Shown here in pieces: positions 25,065 to 35,486 of a DNA stretch of 64,000 nucleotides. A program made the position numbers and the translations under genes. The first letter of the stretch is position 1; each line of letters begins with the position of its first letter. This stretch comes from Rhizobiales bacterium 65-79 (lineage in GTDB: Bacteria; Pseudomonadota; Alphaproteobacteria; Rhizobiales; Rhizobiaceae): assembly GCA_001896885.1 (NCBI GenBank), contig MKRJ01000020.1, positions 1 through 64,000 on the forward strand. Direction: 5' to 3'. The notes under the pieces are model-generated. The model made no database searches. It was not told the origin of the DNA and was given only the letters and a program-made list of their open reading frames with translations.

Positions 25065-26249
25065 CTAGTTCACTTTCGGCAAGACGACGAAGTCCGGGGT
25101 CTCGACAACCCATGCGCCCTTTTCGAGCTTCATCACCTTGGTCGAGCGCATCGGCGAATGGGTCTTCGCCTTGCCGAAAATCCACGGCGAGCCGGCAAGT
25201 GGATCCTTGATCGGCTTCATGTCGTAGAGCGCCTTGGTCACGCTTTCCCGCGTTACCGGGCCGTCGATGCCTTCGATCACCTTGAGGAAATTCTTGGCGG
25301 CAAGATAGCCGCCCTGCGAGAAGGCGGTGAGCGGCCGGCCGGCCTTCTTCATGTCGGCGATCCACTGGGCGTTCGCTTCGGCCCCCGTCTCGGTATAGGG
25401 CTCCCACTCCGTTCCGGCGTAGATCGGCTGCTTGCTGTCGGCGAGCGCCTTGGCAACCTGTTCGGTGTAGGCCGGCGCCAGGAACAGCCAGTTGATGCCG
25501 GTGATCTTCTGCGCGTCGACCGTCTTGATGAGCTGCACCACCTGCGGCTCGACCTGGTTGGTCAGCACCGCGTCGCAGCCGGCGTCGCGCGCCTTGATGA
25601 CATAGGGGGTGAGATCACCCTGGAACGGCAGGGTGAGGTCGAGAAGGTGGATCTTCTGCCCGGTGATCTTCTCCCAGTCGGCGATGCTCTTCTTGTAGGC
25701 TTCCTGCGTGCCGCCGATGATGATGAAGAAGGCGCAGAGATTCTTGGCCTTCAGCGTCTTCGTGGCGAAATAGCCCATCGCGGTCGAGAGCGTATAGGGA
25801 CCGACATTGACCGGCGAGATGCTGGGCGAGGAGAAGCAGGCGGCGTCGACGCCGAGCCCCTGGACGGAGAGCACCTTCTTGCGGTTGTACGTGGCGGCGT
25901 TGACGGCGCAGTCGAGCAGGCTCGCGGAGCCGACCAGCGCCACCACTTCCTTGTTGTCGATCAGGTCGCGGGCGGCCTGCGCGGCGACCGCGGGATCGGC
26001 CTTGTCGTCCTCGATCGTATAGTCGATCTTGCAGCCGTTCAGCCCGCCGGCGGCATTCAGCGCATCGAAAGCGGCCTTGGTTGCCTTGGGCACTTCGCTG
26101 AAATCCGCCGGTCCGGTGATGGTGGAGACGGCGCCGACCTTGATGGCGCCGTCCGGGCAGGTCGGGCCGGCGGCCGAAGCGGTTGCGGCCGTTGCCGCGA
26201 AGGCGAGCGCGGCCAGCGGCGCCGCGAAGAAAATCGATCTCCAGTTCAT
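25065..26249 (-). CDS. Liv-type periplasmic substrate-binding protein
   Basis: 394 aa from the ATG at 26249. The signal peptide is clear (MNWRSIFFAAPLAAL..., cleavage near ASA-A at about residue 30). The mature start 'CPDGAIKVGAVSTITGPADFSEVPKATKAAFDALNAAGGLNGCKIDYTIEDD' is the type I periplasmic binding fold of LivK/HAAT proteins. Two cysteine pairs may form disulfides. It delivers substrate to LivH/LivMG/LivF. The weak identity to leucine-binding proteins in the ligand cleft leaves the substrate open. Confidence 0.92.
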   Translation of the reverse strand: MNWRSIFFAAPLAALAFAATAATASAAGPTCPDGAIKVGAVSTITGPADFSEVPKATKAAFDALNAAGGLNGCKIDYTIEDDKADPAVAAQAARDLIDNKEVVALVGSASLLDCAVNAATYNRKKVLSVQGLGVDAACFSSPSISPVNVGPYTLSTAMGYFATKTLKAKNLCAFFIIIGGTQEAYKKSIADWEKITGQKIHLLDLTLPFQGDLTPYVIKARDAGCDAVLTNQVEPQVVQLIKTVDAQKITGINWLFLAPAYTEQVAKALADSKQPIYAGTEWEPYTETGAEANAQWIADMKKAGRPLTAFSQGGYLAAKNFLKVIEGIDGPVTRESVTKALYDMKPIKDPLAGSPWIFGKAKTHSPMRSTKVMKLEKGAWVVETPDFVVLPKVN

Positions 26250-26277
26250 GTCAGGCTCTCCCATTGTCGTTTCGTTG

Positions 26278-27355
<1,078 letters not shown>

Positions 27356-27369
<14 letters not shown>

Positions 27370-29020
27370 GGACCACCCTCCCCTCGAACCAGGTCGTCAG
27401 GACCTTCGTGTTGGCGATCTCGTCGGCCGGGACCTCCAGAACGTTGCGGTCGAGCACGATCAGATCGGCGGACTTGCCGATCTCGATCGAACCCACCGTA
27501 TCGGCCAGACCGATGGCGCGGGCCGAATTGATGGTGAAGATCTCGAGCGCGGTGGCCACGTCCAACGCCTGCTCCGGCCAGAGCGAAGCGCCGGGGAACT
27601 CGCCGCTCGGGTTCTTCCGCGTCACTAGCCCCTCCATGCCGTTCCACGGGTCGGGATTGGGCATGACGGGCCAATCGGAGCCGCCGGCGAGCAGCGCCCC
27701 GGAAGCCAGCAGTTCGCGGTTCGGCCAGAAGCGCTGCGCGCGTTCCTCGCCCATGGCAAGCTTGTGGCCTTCGAGGAAGCTCGTCGGGTACCAGAGGAAC
27801 GGAGAGAGGTCGGCCGCGACCCCGAGCTCGGCGAAACGGGGTATGTCGGAAGGCGCGATATAGCTCGCATGCGCGATGTGGTGGACGAGCTTAGTCGGGC
27901 CGTTGAAGGAGCGCACCACGTCGATCGCGTCGAGCGCCTGGCTGACGGCGGCGTCGCCGGCGCAGTGGATCTTGACCCCGAGCCCCAGCGTCTCGCACTT
28001 GCCGACCCAACGGATCAGGTCCGGCACGGTGACGATCGTCGAGCCGCGGAAGCAGCAGCCGAGCACCGGGTCGGGCAGATAGGGCTCGTGGAAGGCGGCG
28101 GTGCGGGCGCCAGGGACCCCGTCCAGGAAAACCTTGACGAAATCCGGCCTGGCGTGGGCACCGCGATATTGCTCGCGCAGCGCGATCAGCTCGTCCCCGG
28201 CAATGCCGAACATGAAGGACGGCTCGACCGCCGGCATGGCCGACACCGACCAGGCGGTAAGCTCGCCACGATCGTCGAGGCCCTTCAGCGCCGCCAGGAT
28301 CGGCTGCATGGCCGCCGCGTCGAGAAAGGCGGTCACGCCGAAGGAATTGAGGGTGGCGATGGAACGCGCCATCGCCGCGCGATCCATCTCCTCCGTATAG
28401 TAGCCCGAATCCGCGATGGTGCGCTCGACGATGCCGGCTGCGGTCTCGATCATCATGCCCGTCAGGGCGCCGGTCGCCGGATCGCGGCCGATCGAGCCCT
28501 TCTCCGGGTCCGGCGTATCGCGGCCGACGCCTGCGCGCCGCAGCGCTTCCGAATTGACCCAGCGATTGTGATAGGTGTCGTCGCGCAGCATGACCGGTCG
28601 ACCGCGGCTCACCGCGTCCAGCTTCGCCAGCGCCTCGGCCCTGTTCAATTCGGGCAGGAGGTTGCTTCCCCATTGCCCGCCGATAATCCAGCTCCCCTCC
28701 GGCGTTTCGGCGGCTCTTTCCCCGACGCGCGCGATCAGCGTCTCGACGCTGGCGGTCGGCGGGACACGCAGTTCGAAAAGCTCCGCCTGTCCGCCCATCA
28801 TCAGATGCGCATGCACGTCGACGATGCCCGGCATCAGCATGGCGCCCTTCAAATCGACGCGCCGCGTGTCGGGACCGACGAGCGGCCCGACGGCTCCTTC
28901 GTCGCCGACCGCGACGATGCGCCCGGCCTTGACGGCCAGCGCGGACGCCCATGGCCGCCCGCGATCCAGCGTATAGATCCGGCCGTTCGTGAAAACGAGG
29001 TCGGCGCCGCTCTTCTGCAT
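27356..29020 (-). CDS. Amidohydrolase family 3 protein (YtcJ-like)
   Basis: 554 aa. The metal-binding VDVHAH lies near residue 70, a 'KIHCAGDAAVSQALDA' His motif near 345 and 'ASGALLAGGSDWPVMP' with the metal Asp near 455, all in the order of amidohydrolase_3 enzymes. The N-terminal 'RIYTLDRGRPWASALAVKAGRIVAVG' and C-terminal 'GSIEIGKSADLIVLDRN' form the small beta domain. It is cytoplasmic (no signal peptide) and presumably hydrolyses an N-acyl, amide or cyclic C-N bond of the imported compound. It is coupled to the CobW gene by a 14-base overlap. Confidence 0.92.
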
Positions 29021-29077
29021 CCTCTTCTCCTCCCCTCGCGGCCTCGAATTACCGCCAAAGCTTCCTTTCGGGCCGCA

Positions 29078-29851
29078 TCACACGGCCCGGTTCTGTACCG
29101 GCGCGCGGCCGCCGCCATCGGCGACGAGCACCGCACCGGTGACGAAAGACGCCTCGTCCGACGCCAGGAACAGGCAGCAGGCCGCGATCTCCTCCGGCTC
29201 GGCGATGCGGCCGAGCGCGATGCGGGTTGCCAGCGCCTCGAATTCCTTGCGCGGCGTCGAGCCCTTCTCCGCAGCCGCCGCGCGCATCTCCTCCTCGCTC
29301 ATCGGCGTGCGCACCCATCCCGGCGCCACCGCATTGGCGCGGATGCCGTCGGCGCCGTGCGCATAGGCGAGCGAGCGCGTGTAGGAGACGAGCGCCGCCT
29401 TCGCCGCCGAATAGGCCGCGTTGCGGCCGCTGGCGTTGAAGGCGCCGACAGAGGCGATGTTGACGATCGCCCCGCCCCGCCGCCTGAGCAGCGGCAGCGC
29501 GGCGCGGCAGACCTGCATCGCGCCGGTGACGTTGACGGCGAAGGAGCGCTCCCAGTCGTCGTCGGAAAGCGTTTCCGGCTCGTCCGGCAGCATCAGACCG
29601 GCGGCGTTGACGACGATGTCGAGTTTTCCGTCGCACGCGTCGACGGCGCGCGTCACGGCCCGGGGATCCGTGATGTCGCCGTGGACGGCCTTGCCGCCGC
29701 TTGTCTCCGCCGCCTCGTCGAGCACTGCGTCACCCAGGCCGAAAAGGATGATTTCCGCGCCGTGGCGGGCGAAGAGTTCGGCCGTGGCGCGGCCCATGCC
29801 GGTCGCCGCGCCGGTAACGAGCGCCTTGCGGCCTTCGAGGCGGCGGCTCAT
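29078..29851 (-). CDS. Short-chain dehydrogenase/reductase (SDR)
   Basis: 257 aa from the ATG at 29851, which overlaps the preceding SDR's stop codon as ATGA. The NAD(P)-binding motif 'VTGAATGMGRA' lies at the N-terminus, NAAG at about 82, the catalytic Ser in 'IVNIASVGAFNASG' and YSAAK at about 147-151. Classical SDR; it should oxidise or reduce a hydroxy or keto group in the pathway fed by the Liv importer. Substrate unknown. Confidence 0.92.
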   Translation of the reverse strand: MSRRLEGRKALVTGAATGMGRATAELFARHGAEIILFGLGDAVLDEAAETSGGKAVHGDITDPRAVTRAVDACDGKLDIVVNAAGLMLPDEPETLSDDDWERSFAVNVTGAMQVCRAALPLLRRRGGAIVNIASVGAFNASGRNAAYSAAKAALVSYTRSLAYAHGADGIRANAVAPGWVRTPMSEEEMRAAAAEKGSTPRKEFEALATRIALGRIAEPEEIAACCLFLASDEASFVTGAVLVADGGGRAPVQNRAV

Positions 29852-30645
29852 GCGAGCCCCCAATGGCGCTCTACCGCGAAGCCGGTCTCCGGCAGCGTCG
29901 AGCCGCCGTCGACGACGATCGTCTGGCCGGTCGTGTATCTTGCTTCCCCGGAAGCGAGGTAGAGCATGGCGAAGGCGATATCGTCGGCCTCGCCCATGCG
30001 GCCGGCCGGAACGTAGCGGGCGATCCCCTCCGAGACTTCCGGCGCGCTCAGCGTGCCGCGCCCGGGCTTGGCGATGAAGCCGGGTTCGACGCCGTTCACC
30101 GTGATGCCGTCGCGCGCGAGTTCGAAGGCCGCGCCCCGGATGAAGGCGTTGACGCCAGCCTTCGCCGCCGAATAGTGCGCGCCACCGGCCATGGCGACCC
30201 TGGCCGAGACCGACGAGGTTACGAGGATGCGGCCGAAGCCGTTGCGGCGCATGAGGGGAGCGGCCGCCTGCGTCAGCCAGAAGCAGGCTTTCAAATTGAG
30301 CGACAACGCCTCTTCGAGCCTGTCCTCGTCCAGTTCCTCAACCGTCGCCCAGGGACAACCGCCCGCATTGTGGACGACGATATCGAGCCGGCCGTAAGGA
30401 CGAGCCGCGTCCTCGACCAATCCGTGCAGAGCGGCGCGGTCGAGGCCTGAGAACGGCATGGCCTTTGCCTTCAGCCCCCGGCAGGAAAGTTCCGACGCGA
30501 GCGCCTCGGCCACATCCAGCGTACGGTTGGCGACGAGGACGGCGGCGCCCGCTTCGGCGAAGCGGGTGGCGATCGCCGCGCCGATGCCGCGCCCGCCGCC
30601 CGTCACCAGCGCCACCCTGCCGGAAAGGTCGAAGGGCCGCCGCAT
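29848..30645 (-). CDS. Short-chain dehydrogenase/reductase (SDR)
   Basis: 265 aa. Classical SDR with 'VTGGGRGIGAA' at about 14-24, HNAGG at about 90, catalytic Ser in 'ILVTSSVSARVAM' and YSAAK at about 157-161, ending 'YTTGQTIVVDGGSTLPETG'. It differs clearly from the overlapping downstream SDR, so the two probably catalyse different steps. Starts four bases after the aminotransferase stop codon, so it belongs to the same operon. Confidence 0.92.
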   Translation of the reverse strand: MRRPFDLSGRVALVTGGGRGIGAAIATRFAEAGAAVLVANRTLDVAEALASELSCRGLKAKAMPFSGLDRAALHGLVEDAARPYGRLDIVVHNAGGCPWATVEELDEDRLEEALSLNLKACFWLTQAAAPLMRRNGFGRILVTSSVSARVAMAGGAHYSAAKAGVNAFIRGAAFELARDGITVNGVEPGFIAKPGRGTLSAPEVSEGIARYVPAGRMGEADDIAFAMLYLASGEARYTTGQTIVVDGGSTLPETGFAVERHWGLA

Positions 30646-30648
30646 CGC

Positions 30649-32043
30649 TCAGACCACCCCCGCGTCGCGTACCAGCCCGACGAAGCGGGCGAAAACTTCC
30701 GTGTGCCGGTCGACGTCTTCCGCACTGGTCGCCGGGCACATCAGGAACATGGTATGGAACGGCGTCACCAGGATGCCTTCGTTCATGTAGAAGGCGTGCA
30801 GGAGCGTCTCCAGATCGCCCTGCCGGGCTGCCCTGACCTCGGCGCCGTTTTTCGGCGGGTTCGGCATGAACATGATCTCGGCCCGCGCGCCGACCCGGGT
30901 GACGTGCCAGGGCAGGCCGCTCGCCTTTATGACGCCGCGCGCGGCCTCGGCGAGCCGTGCCGCGTTGGCGGCCATCTTTTCGTAGTTCGCTTCCGTCAGC
31001 ACCCCTTCCAACACCGCGCGCATAACGGCGACGGTGAGCGCGTTGCCGGCAAGCGTGCCGCCGATGCCGAGATGCGCCGACTGGCGAATGCGCGGGTTCA
31101 CCTTCGGCACGAGGGCCCACAGCCGCTCGGCGATTTCCTCCGTGACGCCGAAGATTCCGGCGGGGATGCCGCCGGCGATCGCCTTGCCGGCGACCAGCAT
31201 GTCCGGCGCGAGGCCGTGGAGCGCCGTATAGCCGCCCGGCCCGCAGGAGATGGTGTGCGTCTCGTCGATGATGAGCAGCGTGCCGGTGCGCCGCGTGACC
31301 TCGCGCAGGGCGGCATGGAAACCTTCGGTGGCCGGGATCGTGCCGAAATTGGTCATCAGCGGCTCGGTCAGCACGCAGGCGACGTCGCCGGGCGCCAGCG
31401 CCCGCTCCAGCGCGCCAATATCGTTGAACTCGACCACTTTCGAGACCGCCGAATGATCGACGCCATTCGGGTGGATCATGTTGCGCAGGCCAACATGGCC
31501 GTCGCGGAGTTCCACATGCGCCTCCTCCACGCCGCCATGGTAGCAGCCGGAGAAGACAAGCACCTTGGCGCGGCCGGTCACCATGCGGGCAATGCGGATC
31601 CCGCCACGGTTGGCGTCGGTGGCCGAGGTGGTGAACGTCCAGTAGGGCAGTCCGAAGCGGCGCGTTAGCTCCGCGCCGACCCAAAGGCTGTCCTCGGTCG
31701 GCAGCATCATGGTTGCGCCGCGTTCCAGTTGGCGGGCTGCCGCGCGCGTCACCGCCTCCGGCCCATGGCCACACATGCCGCCCGTGTCGCCCAGGCAGAA
31801 ATCGACGTAGTCGTGCCCGTCGATATCGCGGATATGGGCACCCTTCGCCTCGGCCGCATAGACGGGAAAGCCGCCGGCCCAGCGCCGCATCCAATGCGAC
31901 GGCGCGCCATAGAGGAAATGCTCCTGCCCCGTCTTCCAGGCTGCCTCCGATTTCAGATGCGTCAGGCGAAAACGCTCCTGCTCGCGGTCGAGCAGGGTCT
32001 CCACGGCCGTGGGGCGCGGATGAATGGCGGCGGCGGCCGTCAA
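30649..32043 (-). CDS. Class III aminotransferase, glutamate-1-semialdehyde aminomutase-like
   Basis: About 464 aa from a TTG at 32043, preferred because GGGAGG lies nine bases upstream; a GTG at 32067 is in frame. It is a PLP fold-type I enzyme with 'GGFPVYAAEAKGAHIRDIDGHDYVDFCLGD', the cofactor Asp in 'LLIIDETHT', and the Schiff-base Lys in 'LVAGKAIAGGIPAG'. Close to GSAM-like aminotransferases that act on beta-amino acids and bulky amines. It is the first gene of the ten-gene operon down to 20224 and divergent from an IclR regulator, its likely controller. Confidence 0.9.
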   Translation of the reverse strand: MTAAAAIHPRPTAVETLLDREQERFRLTHLKSEAAWKTGQEHFLYGAPSHWMRRWAGGFPVYAAEAKGAHIRDIDGHDYVDFCLGDTGGMCGHGPEAVTRAAARQLERGATMMLPTEDSLWVGAELTRRFGLPYWTFTTSATDANRGGIRIARMVTGRAKVLVFSGCYHGGVEEAHVELRDGHVGLRNMIHPNGVDHSAVSKVVEFNDIGALERALAPGDVACVLTEPLMTNFGTIPATEGFHAALREVTRRTGTLLIIDETHTISCGPGGYTALHGLAPDMLVAGKAIAGGIPAGIFGVTEEIAERLWALVPKVNPRIRQSAHLGIGGTLAGNALTVAVMRAVLEGVLTEANYEKMAANAARLAEAARGVIKASGLPWHVTRVGARAEIMFMPNPPKNGAEVRAARQGDLETLLHAFYMNEGILVTPFHTMFLMCPATSAEDVDRHTEVFARFVGLVRDAGVV

Positions 32044-32094
32044 GACTTGTAACCTCCCGATCCTCACGCCTAGCGGCGTCTTTGTTCCCGTCCT

Positions 32095-32113
32095 AGGTTC
32101 ATTATTCGAACCT
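32095..32113. promoter_or_regulatory. Inverted repeat, candidate IclR operator near the aminotransferase start
   Basis: AGGTTC-ATTATTC-GAACCT is a 6-bp dyad with a 7-base centre, 52 bases upstream of the aminotransferase start. Eleven of its bases (TTCATTATTCG, 32098-32108) recur at 34578-34588 upstream of the aldehyde dehydrogenase, the equivalent position in the second IclR-controlled divergent region. Confidence 0.55.
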
Positions 32114-32156
32114 CTGTTTTATATGTTATAGCCAGACTGCAAGCCGGATCGGTGAT

Positions 32157-32175
32157 TGTCAAGTTAATTCACACG
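32157..32175. promoter_or_regulatory. Shared motif upstream of the first IclR gene (copy 1)
   Basis: TGTCAAGTTAATTCACACG ends 25 bases before the IclR start codon at 32201. It matches 17 of 19 bases of the copy at 34631-34649, which lies at the same distance from the second IclR gene. A site for (auto)regulation by one or both IclR proteins, or a shared promoter element, is likely. Confidence 0.55.
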
Positions 32176-32200
32176 CGAACTATCTTGGAACGGAAGAGAA

Positions 32201-32998
32201 ATGAGCACTGTTGGAAAAGCCGTCTCCCTGCTGGAACTGTTCACGCTCGCGGAACCGGAAATCGGCCTGTCCGAACTTGCCCGCAACGCCGGCCTCGACA
32301 AGGCGACCACGCGCCGCCTGCTCGTGGCGCTGATAAACGGGCGGCTGGTCGAACAGGAACCTCGAAGCCGCCGCTACCGGCTCGGCGCGGGGCTGTCGCG
32401 TCTCGCGCGCATTCGCGATGCTCATTTTCCGTTCGTGCGGGTTGCCGCGCCTGTCGCGCGGGCGCTGGCGCTCGAAACGGGCGAGACGGTGCATGTTTCC
32501 GAGTTCAGCGCCGGCGCATTGCTCACGGTGGATGTGGCGCTTTCCGCCAAGGCCAACCGTGTCAATGTCGATGTCGGGCAGGTGCTGCCGCTGCACGGCA
32601 CCGCGTCGGGCATCGCCTTTCTCAGTGCCTGCGACGGGGCGGCCGCCGATGCCTATCTTGGCGGACCGCTGGACAAATTCACGCCGCACACGGTCGCCAG
32701 TCGCGAGGGCGTCATGGAGGCGGTGCGCGCCGCGGCCGCACATGGCTATTCGCGCAGCGCCCAGGGCTACGAGGAAGGCGTCCATAGCGTTGCGGCCCCC
32801 ATATTCGGCGCAGACGGCCGCGCCATCGGCACGCTGGCGGTCGCCTCGCCGGTTTCGCGCATCGACGACGCGGTTGCGGTGCGTCAGGGCGAAGCGGCCG
32901 TCCGCGCGGCCCGGGAGATCTCGGCGGGGCTCGGCGGCGAGGTGGCCAGGCTTGGGACAGGCTCGGAACGTGCGAACTTCATTCTTAGCGGAAACTGA
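32201..32998 (+). CDS. IclR-family transcriptional regulator
   Basis: 265 aa. The N-terminal winged helix ('VGKAVSLLELFTLAEPEIGLSELARNAGLDKATTRRLLVALINGRLVEQ', residues about 3-52) is followed by the IclR ligand-binding domain ('PLHGTASGIAFLSACD', 'RSAQGYEEGVHSVAAPIFGADGRAIGTLAVASP'). It is divergent from the aminotransferase operon and close in sequence to the second IclR protein at 34679; the shared upstream motifs suggest overlapping regulons. It probably senses an aromatic acid or pathway intermediate. Confidence 0.92.
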   Translation: MSTVGKAVSLLELFTLAEPEIGLSELARNAGLDKATTRRLLVALINGRLVEQEPRSRRYRLGAGLSRLARIRDAHFPFVRVAAPVARALALETGETVHVSEFSAGALLTVDVALSAKANRVNVDVGQVLPLHGTASGIAFLSACDGAAADAYLGGPLDKFTPHTVASREGVMEAVRAAAAHGYSRSAQGYEEGVHSVAAPIFGADGRAIGTLAVASPVSRIDDAVAVRQGEAAVRAAREISAGLGGEVARLGTGSERANFILSGN

Positions 32999-33008
32999 CG
33001 CACCCAAC

Positions 33009-34502
33009 CTAGCGATTAGCCAGCGAAATCCACGCCGTCTTCAAATCGGTGTACTTGTCGAAGGCGTGAAGCGACTTGTCGCGGCCGAAGCCGGATTGAC
33101 CGAAGCCGCCAAGCGGCACCGTCAAATCCGCTCCGCCATAGGTGTTGACGTGGACGACGCCGGCGCGGACCGCGCGAACCATGCGGTGCGCCGTCGCAAG
33201 GTTCGATGTCCAGACGGCCGAGGCCAGTCCATAGACGGTCGAATTGGCGAGCCTTGCGGCTTCCGCCTCGTCATCGAAGGAGGTGACGGCGAGCACCGGG
33301 CCGAAGACCTCTTCCCGCGCCAGCTTCATTTCCGGCCGCACGCGATCGAAGACGGTCGGCTCCATGTAGAAGCCGCCGGTCTCCTCCAGAATGCGTGCGC
33401 CGCCCGTGACCAGCGACGCGCCCTCCTCGCGCGCCGCGGCGACATGGTCGAGGTTCTTGTCCAGTTGCACGGCGCTGGTGATCGCGCCGATGTCCGATTC
33501 CAGGTCGAGCGGATCGCCGACCCTCAGCTTTTCCGTCGCGGCGACGAGCTTTTCCATGAACGCATCATGGATAGACGACTGCACCAGAAGCCTGGAGCCG
33601 GCGACGCAGACCTGGCCGGAATTTCGGAAGATGCCGAAGGCGGAGACCTTCGCGGCGAGATCGAGGTCCGGGGCGTCAGCGAAGACGATATTCGGCGACT
33701 TGCCGCCGAGTTCCAGATGAACGCGCTTCAGGTTCGAGCGGGCGGAATATTCGAGAAGCCGCCGCCCCACCGCACCCGAACCGGTGAAGGCCAGTGCGTC
33801 GACGTCCATGTGGAGCCCCAGCGCCTCGCCGGCGACCGCACCGCGCCCAGTCACGATGTTGAGCACGCCTTCGGGAATGCCGGCTTCCGCTGCAAGCTGC
33901 CCGAGCCGCAGCAAGGCGAGCGATGCCGCCTCCGCCGGCTTCAGCACAACGGAATTGCCCGCCGCGAGCGCCGGCGCCAGCTTCCAGGCGCCGATCATCA
34001 TCGGGAAATTCCACGGCACGATCGCCGCCACCACGCCGAGCGGCTCGCGATGGATCAGCCCCAGCACGTCCGACGGCGTCGGGGCGATCTCGCCATAGAC
34101 CTTGTCGATCGCCTCGGCGTAGTAGCGGAAGGTGGCTGCCGCCGAGAGCGGCTCGGCCTTGTAGGCCATGCTGATCTCCGTGCCGTTGTCGCGCACGCCG
34201 AGAACGGCAAGTTCGAGCGCGTCCCGCTCGATGAGGTCCGCGAGCTTCGACAGCGCCTTCTTGCGCGTGGCCGGCGCGGCGCGCGACCATGAACCCTTCT
34301 CGAACGCGGCGCGCGCCGCGACGACGGCGCGGTGCACATCCTCGGGGCCGGCATCGGGAATGGCGCCGATCGTTCTCCCGTCTATCGGGCTTGTCACATC
34401 GAGCGTCGCGCCGCCGGCAGCCGGCACGCCGCGTCCGCCGATCCAAAGCACCTGCTCCGGGACGGGTTCGACGCGAAGGCGATCGATCGCCGGTTGGTCC
34501 AT
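33009..34502 (-). CDS. NAD-dependent aldehyde dehydrogenase (PuuC/AldA-like)
   Basis: 497 aa from the ATG at 34502, set by GGAGGGG just upstream. Hallmarks are all present: 'PWNFPMMIGAWKLAPALAAGNSVVLKPAE' (about 164-191), the glycine motif 'FTGSGAVG', catalytic Glu264 in 'LELGGKSP' and catalytic Cys299 in 'NSGQVCVAGSR'. Closest in style to gamma-(glutamylamino)butyraldehyde and related amine-derived aldehyde dehydrogenases. Flanked by two IclR genes and aminotransferases, it likely oxidises the aldehyde produced by transamination, possibly an arylacetaldehyde feeding the hpa pathway. Confidence 0.92.
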   Translation of the reverse strand: MDQPAIDRLRVEPVPEQVLWIGGRGVPAAGGATLDVTSPIDGRTIGAIPDAGPEDVHRAVVAARAAFEKGSWSRAAPATRKKALSKLADLIERDALELAVLGVRDNGTEISMAYKAEPLSAAATFRYYAEAIDKVYGEIAPTPSDVLGLIHREPLGVVAAIVPWNFPMMIGAWKLAPALAAGNSVVLKPAEAASLALLRLGQLAAEAGIPEGVLNIVTGRGAVAGEALGLHMDVDALAFTGSGAVGRRLLEYSARSNLKRVHLELGGKSPNIVFADAPDLDLAAKVSAFGIFRNSGQVCVAGSRLLVQSSIHDAFMEKLVAATEKLRVGDPLDLESDIGAITSAVQLDKNLDHVAAAREEGASLVTGGARILEETGGFYMEPTVFDRVRPEMKLAREEVFGPVLAVTSFDDEAEAARLANSTVYGLASAVWTSNLATAHRMVRAVRAGVVHVNTYGGADLTVPLGGFGQSGFGRDKSLHAFDKYTDLKTAWISLANR

Positions 34503-34577
34503 TTTCCCCTCCATCGGAGTTGGTCGCGCGGGTGGGACAAACACCCCGTATCTGCGAGCGGACAGCGCCTTTGTCAT

Positions 34578-34588
34578 TTCATTATTCG
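34578..34588. promoter_or_regulatory. Second copy of the TTCATTATTCG motif upstream of the aldehyde dehydrogenase
   Basis: Identical over 11 bases to 32098-32108 and placed in the corresponding divergent promoter region, 76 bases upstream of the ALDH start. It is followed by a second AT-rich dyad around ATTCG (34584-34588) and CGAAT (34600-34604). Confidence 0.5.
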
Positions 34589-34630
34589 GAACGATATTTC
34601 GAATATAGACTTGCAAAGGACAAGGACTCC

Positions 34631-34649
34631 TGTCAAGTTATTTCGCACG
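34631..34649. promoter_or_regulatory. Shared motif upstream of the second IclR gene (copy 2)
   Basis: TGTCAAGTTATTTCGCACG, 17/19 identical to 32157-32175, ends 29 bases before the IclR start at 34679. Same position relative to a paralogous regulator gene makes chance or general promoter similarity less likely. Confidence 0.55.
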
Positions 34650-34678
34650 TTAAGTAAAAGCCAGAGAAACGAAGACAT

Positions 34679-35449
34679 ATGGGCACGGTGAGCAAAGCCG
34701 TTTCGCTCCTGGAAATGCTGGGCTCCGGCGTGCCGGAAATCGCGCTGGCCGAGCTTGCCCGGGGCGCGGGCTTCGACAAGGCGACGACACGCCGGCTGCT
34801 CGTTTCGCTGATCGAACATGGTCTGGTGGAGCAGGACGAGTCGAGCCGGCTCTACCGGCTGGGCGCCGGCATAGCGCGGCTGGCGCTCATGCGCGAAGCC
34901 CAGTTCCCGTTCCTGCGCACCGGCGCTCCGGCGATCGAGCGGCTGGCGGCGCAGACGGAAGAGACCGTGCACCTGTCCGAATATTCCAGGCGCGGCCTGA
35001 TCTCCGTCCATGTCGTGGAATCGACGAAGGCCAACCGCGTCAGCGTGCCGCTCGGCGAGGTCCTGCCGCTCCACGCCACCGCCTCGGGCATCGCGTTTCT
35101 CGCCTTCGCCGACGACGGCGTTCGCGAAGCGGCATTGGCCGGACCGTTCCCCGCTTTCACGCCGTTCACCGTATCGGACCGGGCCACGCTGGCCGCGAAT
35201 GCCGCCGCCGCCCGGGCCCGTGGCTATTCGGTCGGTTCGCAGGGTTTTGAGGAAGGAGTAGAGAGCGTCGCCGCCCCGATCATGGGTGCGAGCGGCTTCG
35301 CCATCGGCACCGTCGCGATCGCGGCCCCGCGGGCGCGGATCCGTCAAGGCGACATCGAGCGCTACGGCCTCGCCGCCGTCGAGGCGGCGCGCGATATCGG
35401 CGACCGGCTCGCCGGCCGGTCAAGGGCGGCTGAACGCAAGCGGGCGTGA
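34679..35449 (+). CDS. IclR-family transcriptional regulator (paralogue of the one at 32201)
   Basis: 256 aa, with the same winged-helix start ('VSKAVSLLEMLGSGVPEIALAELARGAGFDKATTRRLLVSLIEHGLVEQ') and effector domain ('PLHATASGIAFLAFADDG', 'SVGSQGFEEGVESVAAPIMGASGFAIGTVAIAAP'). The conserved order 'divergent catabolic gene - IclR' at both loci points to local duplication and divergence. Downstream genes on the same strand (UPF0261, HAD, aminotransferase) follow 37 bases later and could be cotranscribed. Confidence 0.92.
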   Translation: MGTVSKAVSLLEMLGSGVPEIALAELARGAGFDKATTRRLLVSLIEHGLVEQDESSRLYRLGAGIARLALMREAQFPFLRTGAPAIERLAAQTEETVHLSEYSRRGLISVHVVESTKANRVSVPLGEVLPLHATASGIAFLAFADDGVREAALAGPFPAFTPFTVSDRATLAANAAAARARGYSVGSQGFEEGVESVAAPIMGASGFAIGTVAIAAPRARIRQGDIERYGLAAVEAARDIGDRLAGRSRAAERKRA

Positions 35450-35486
35450 TCGCCGCAGCCCAAGGGAACCAGGGAGAAACGAGATC

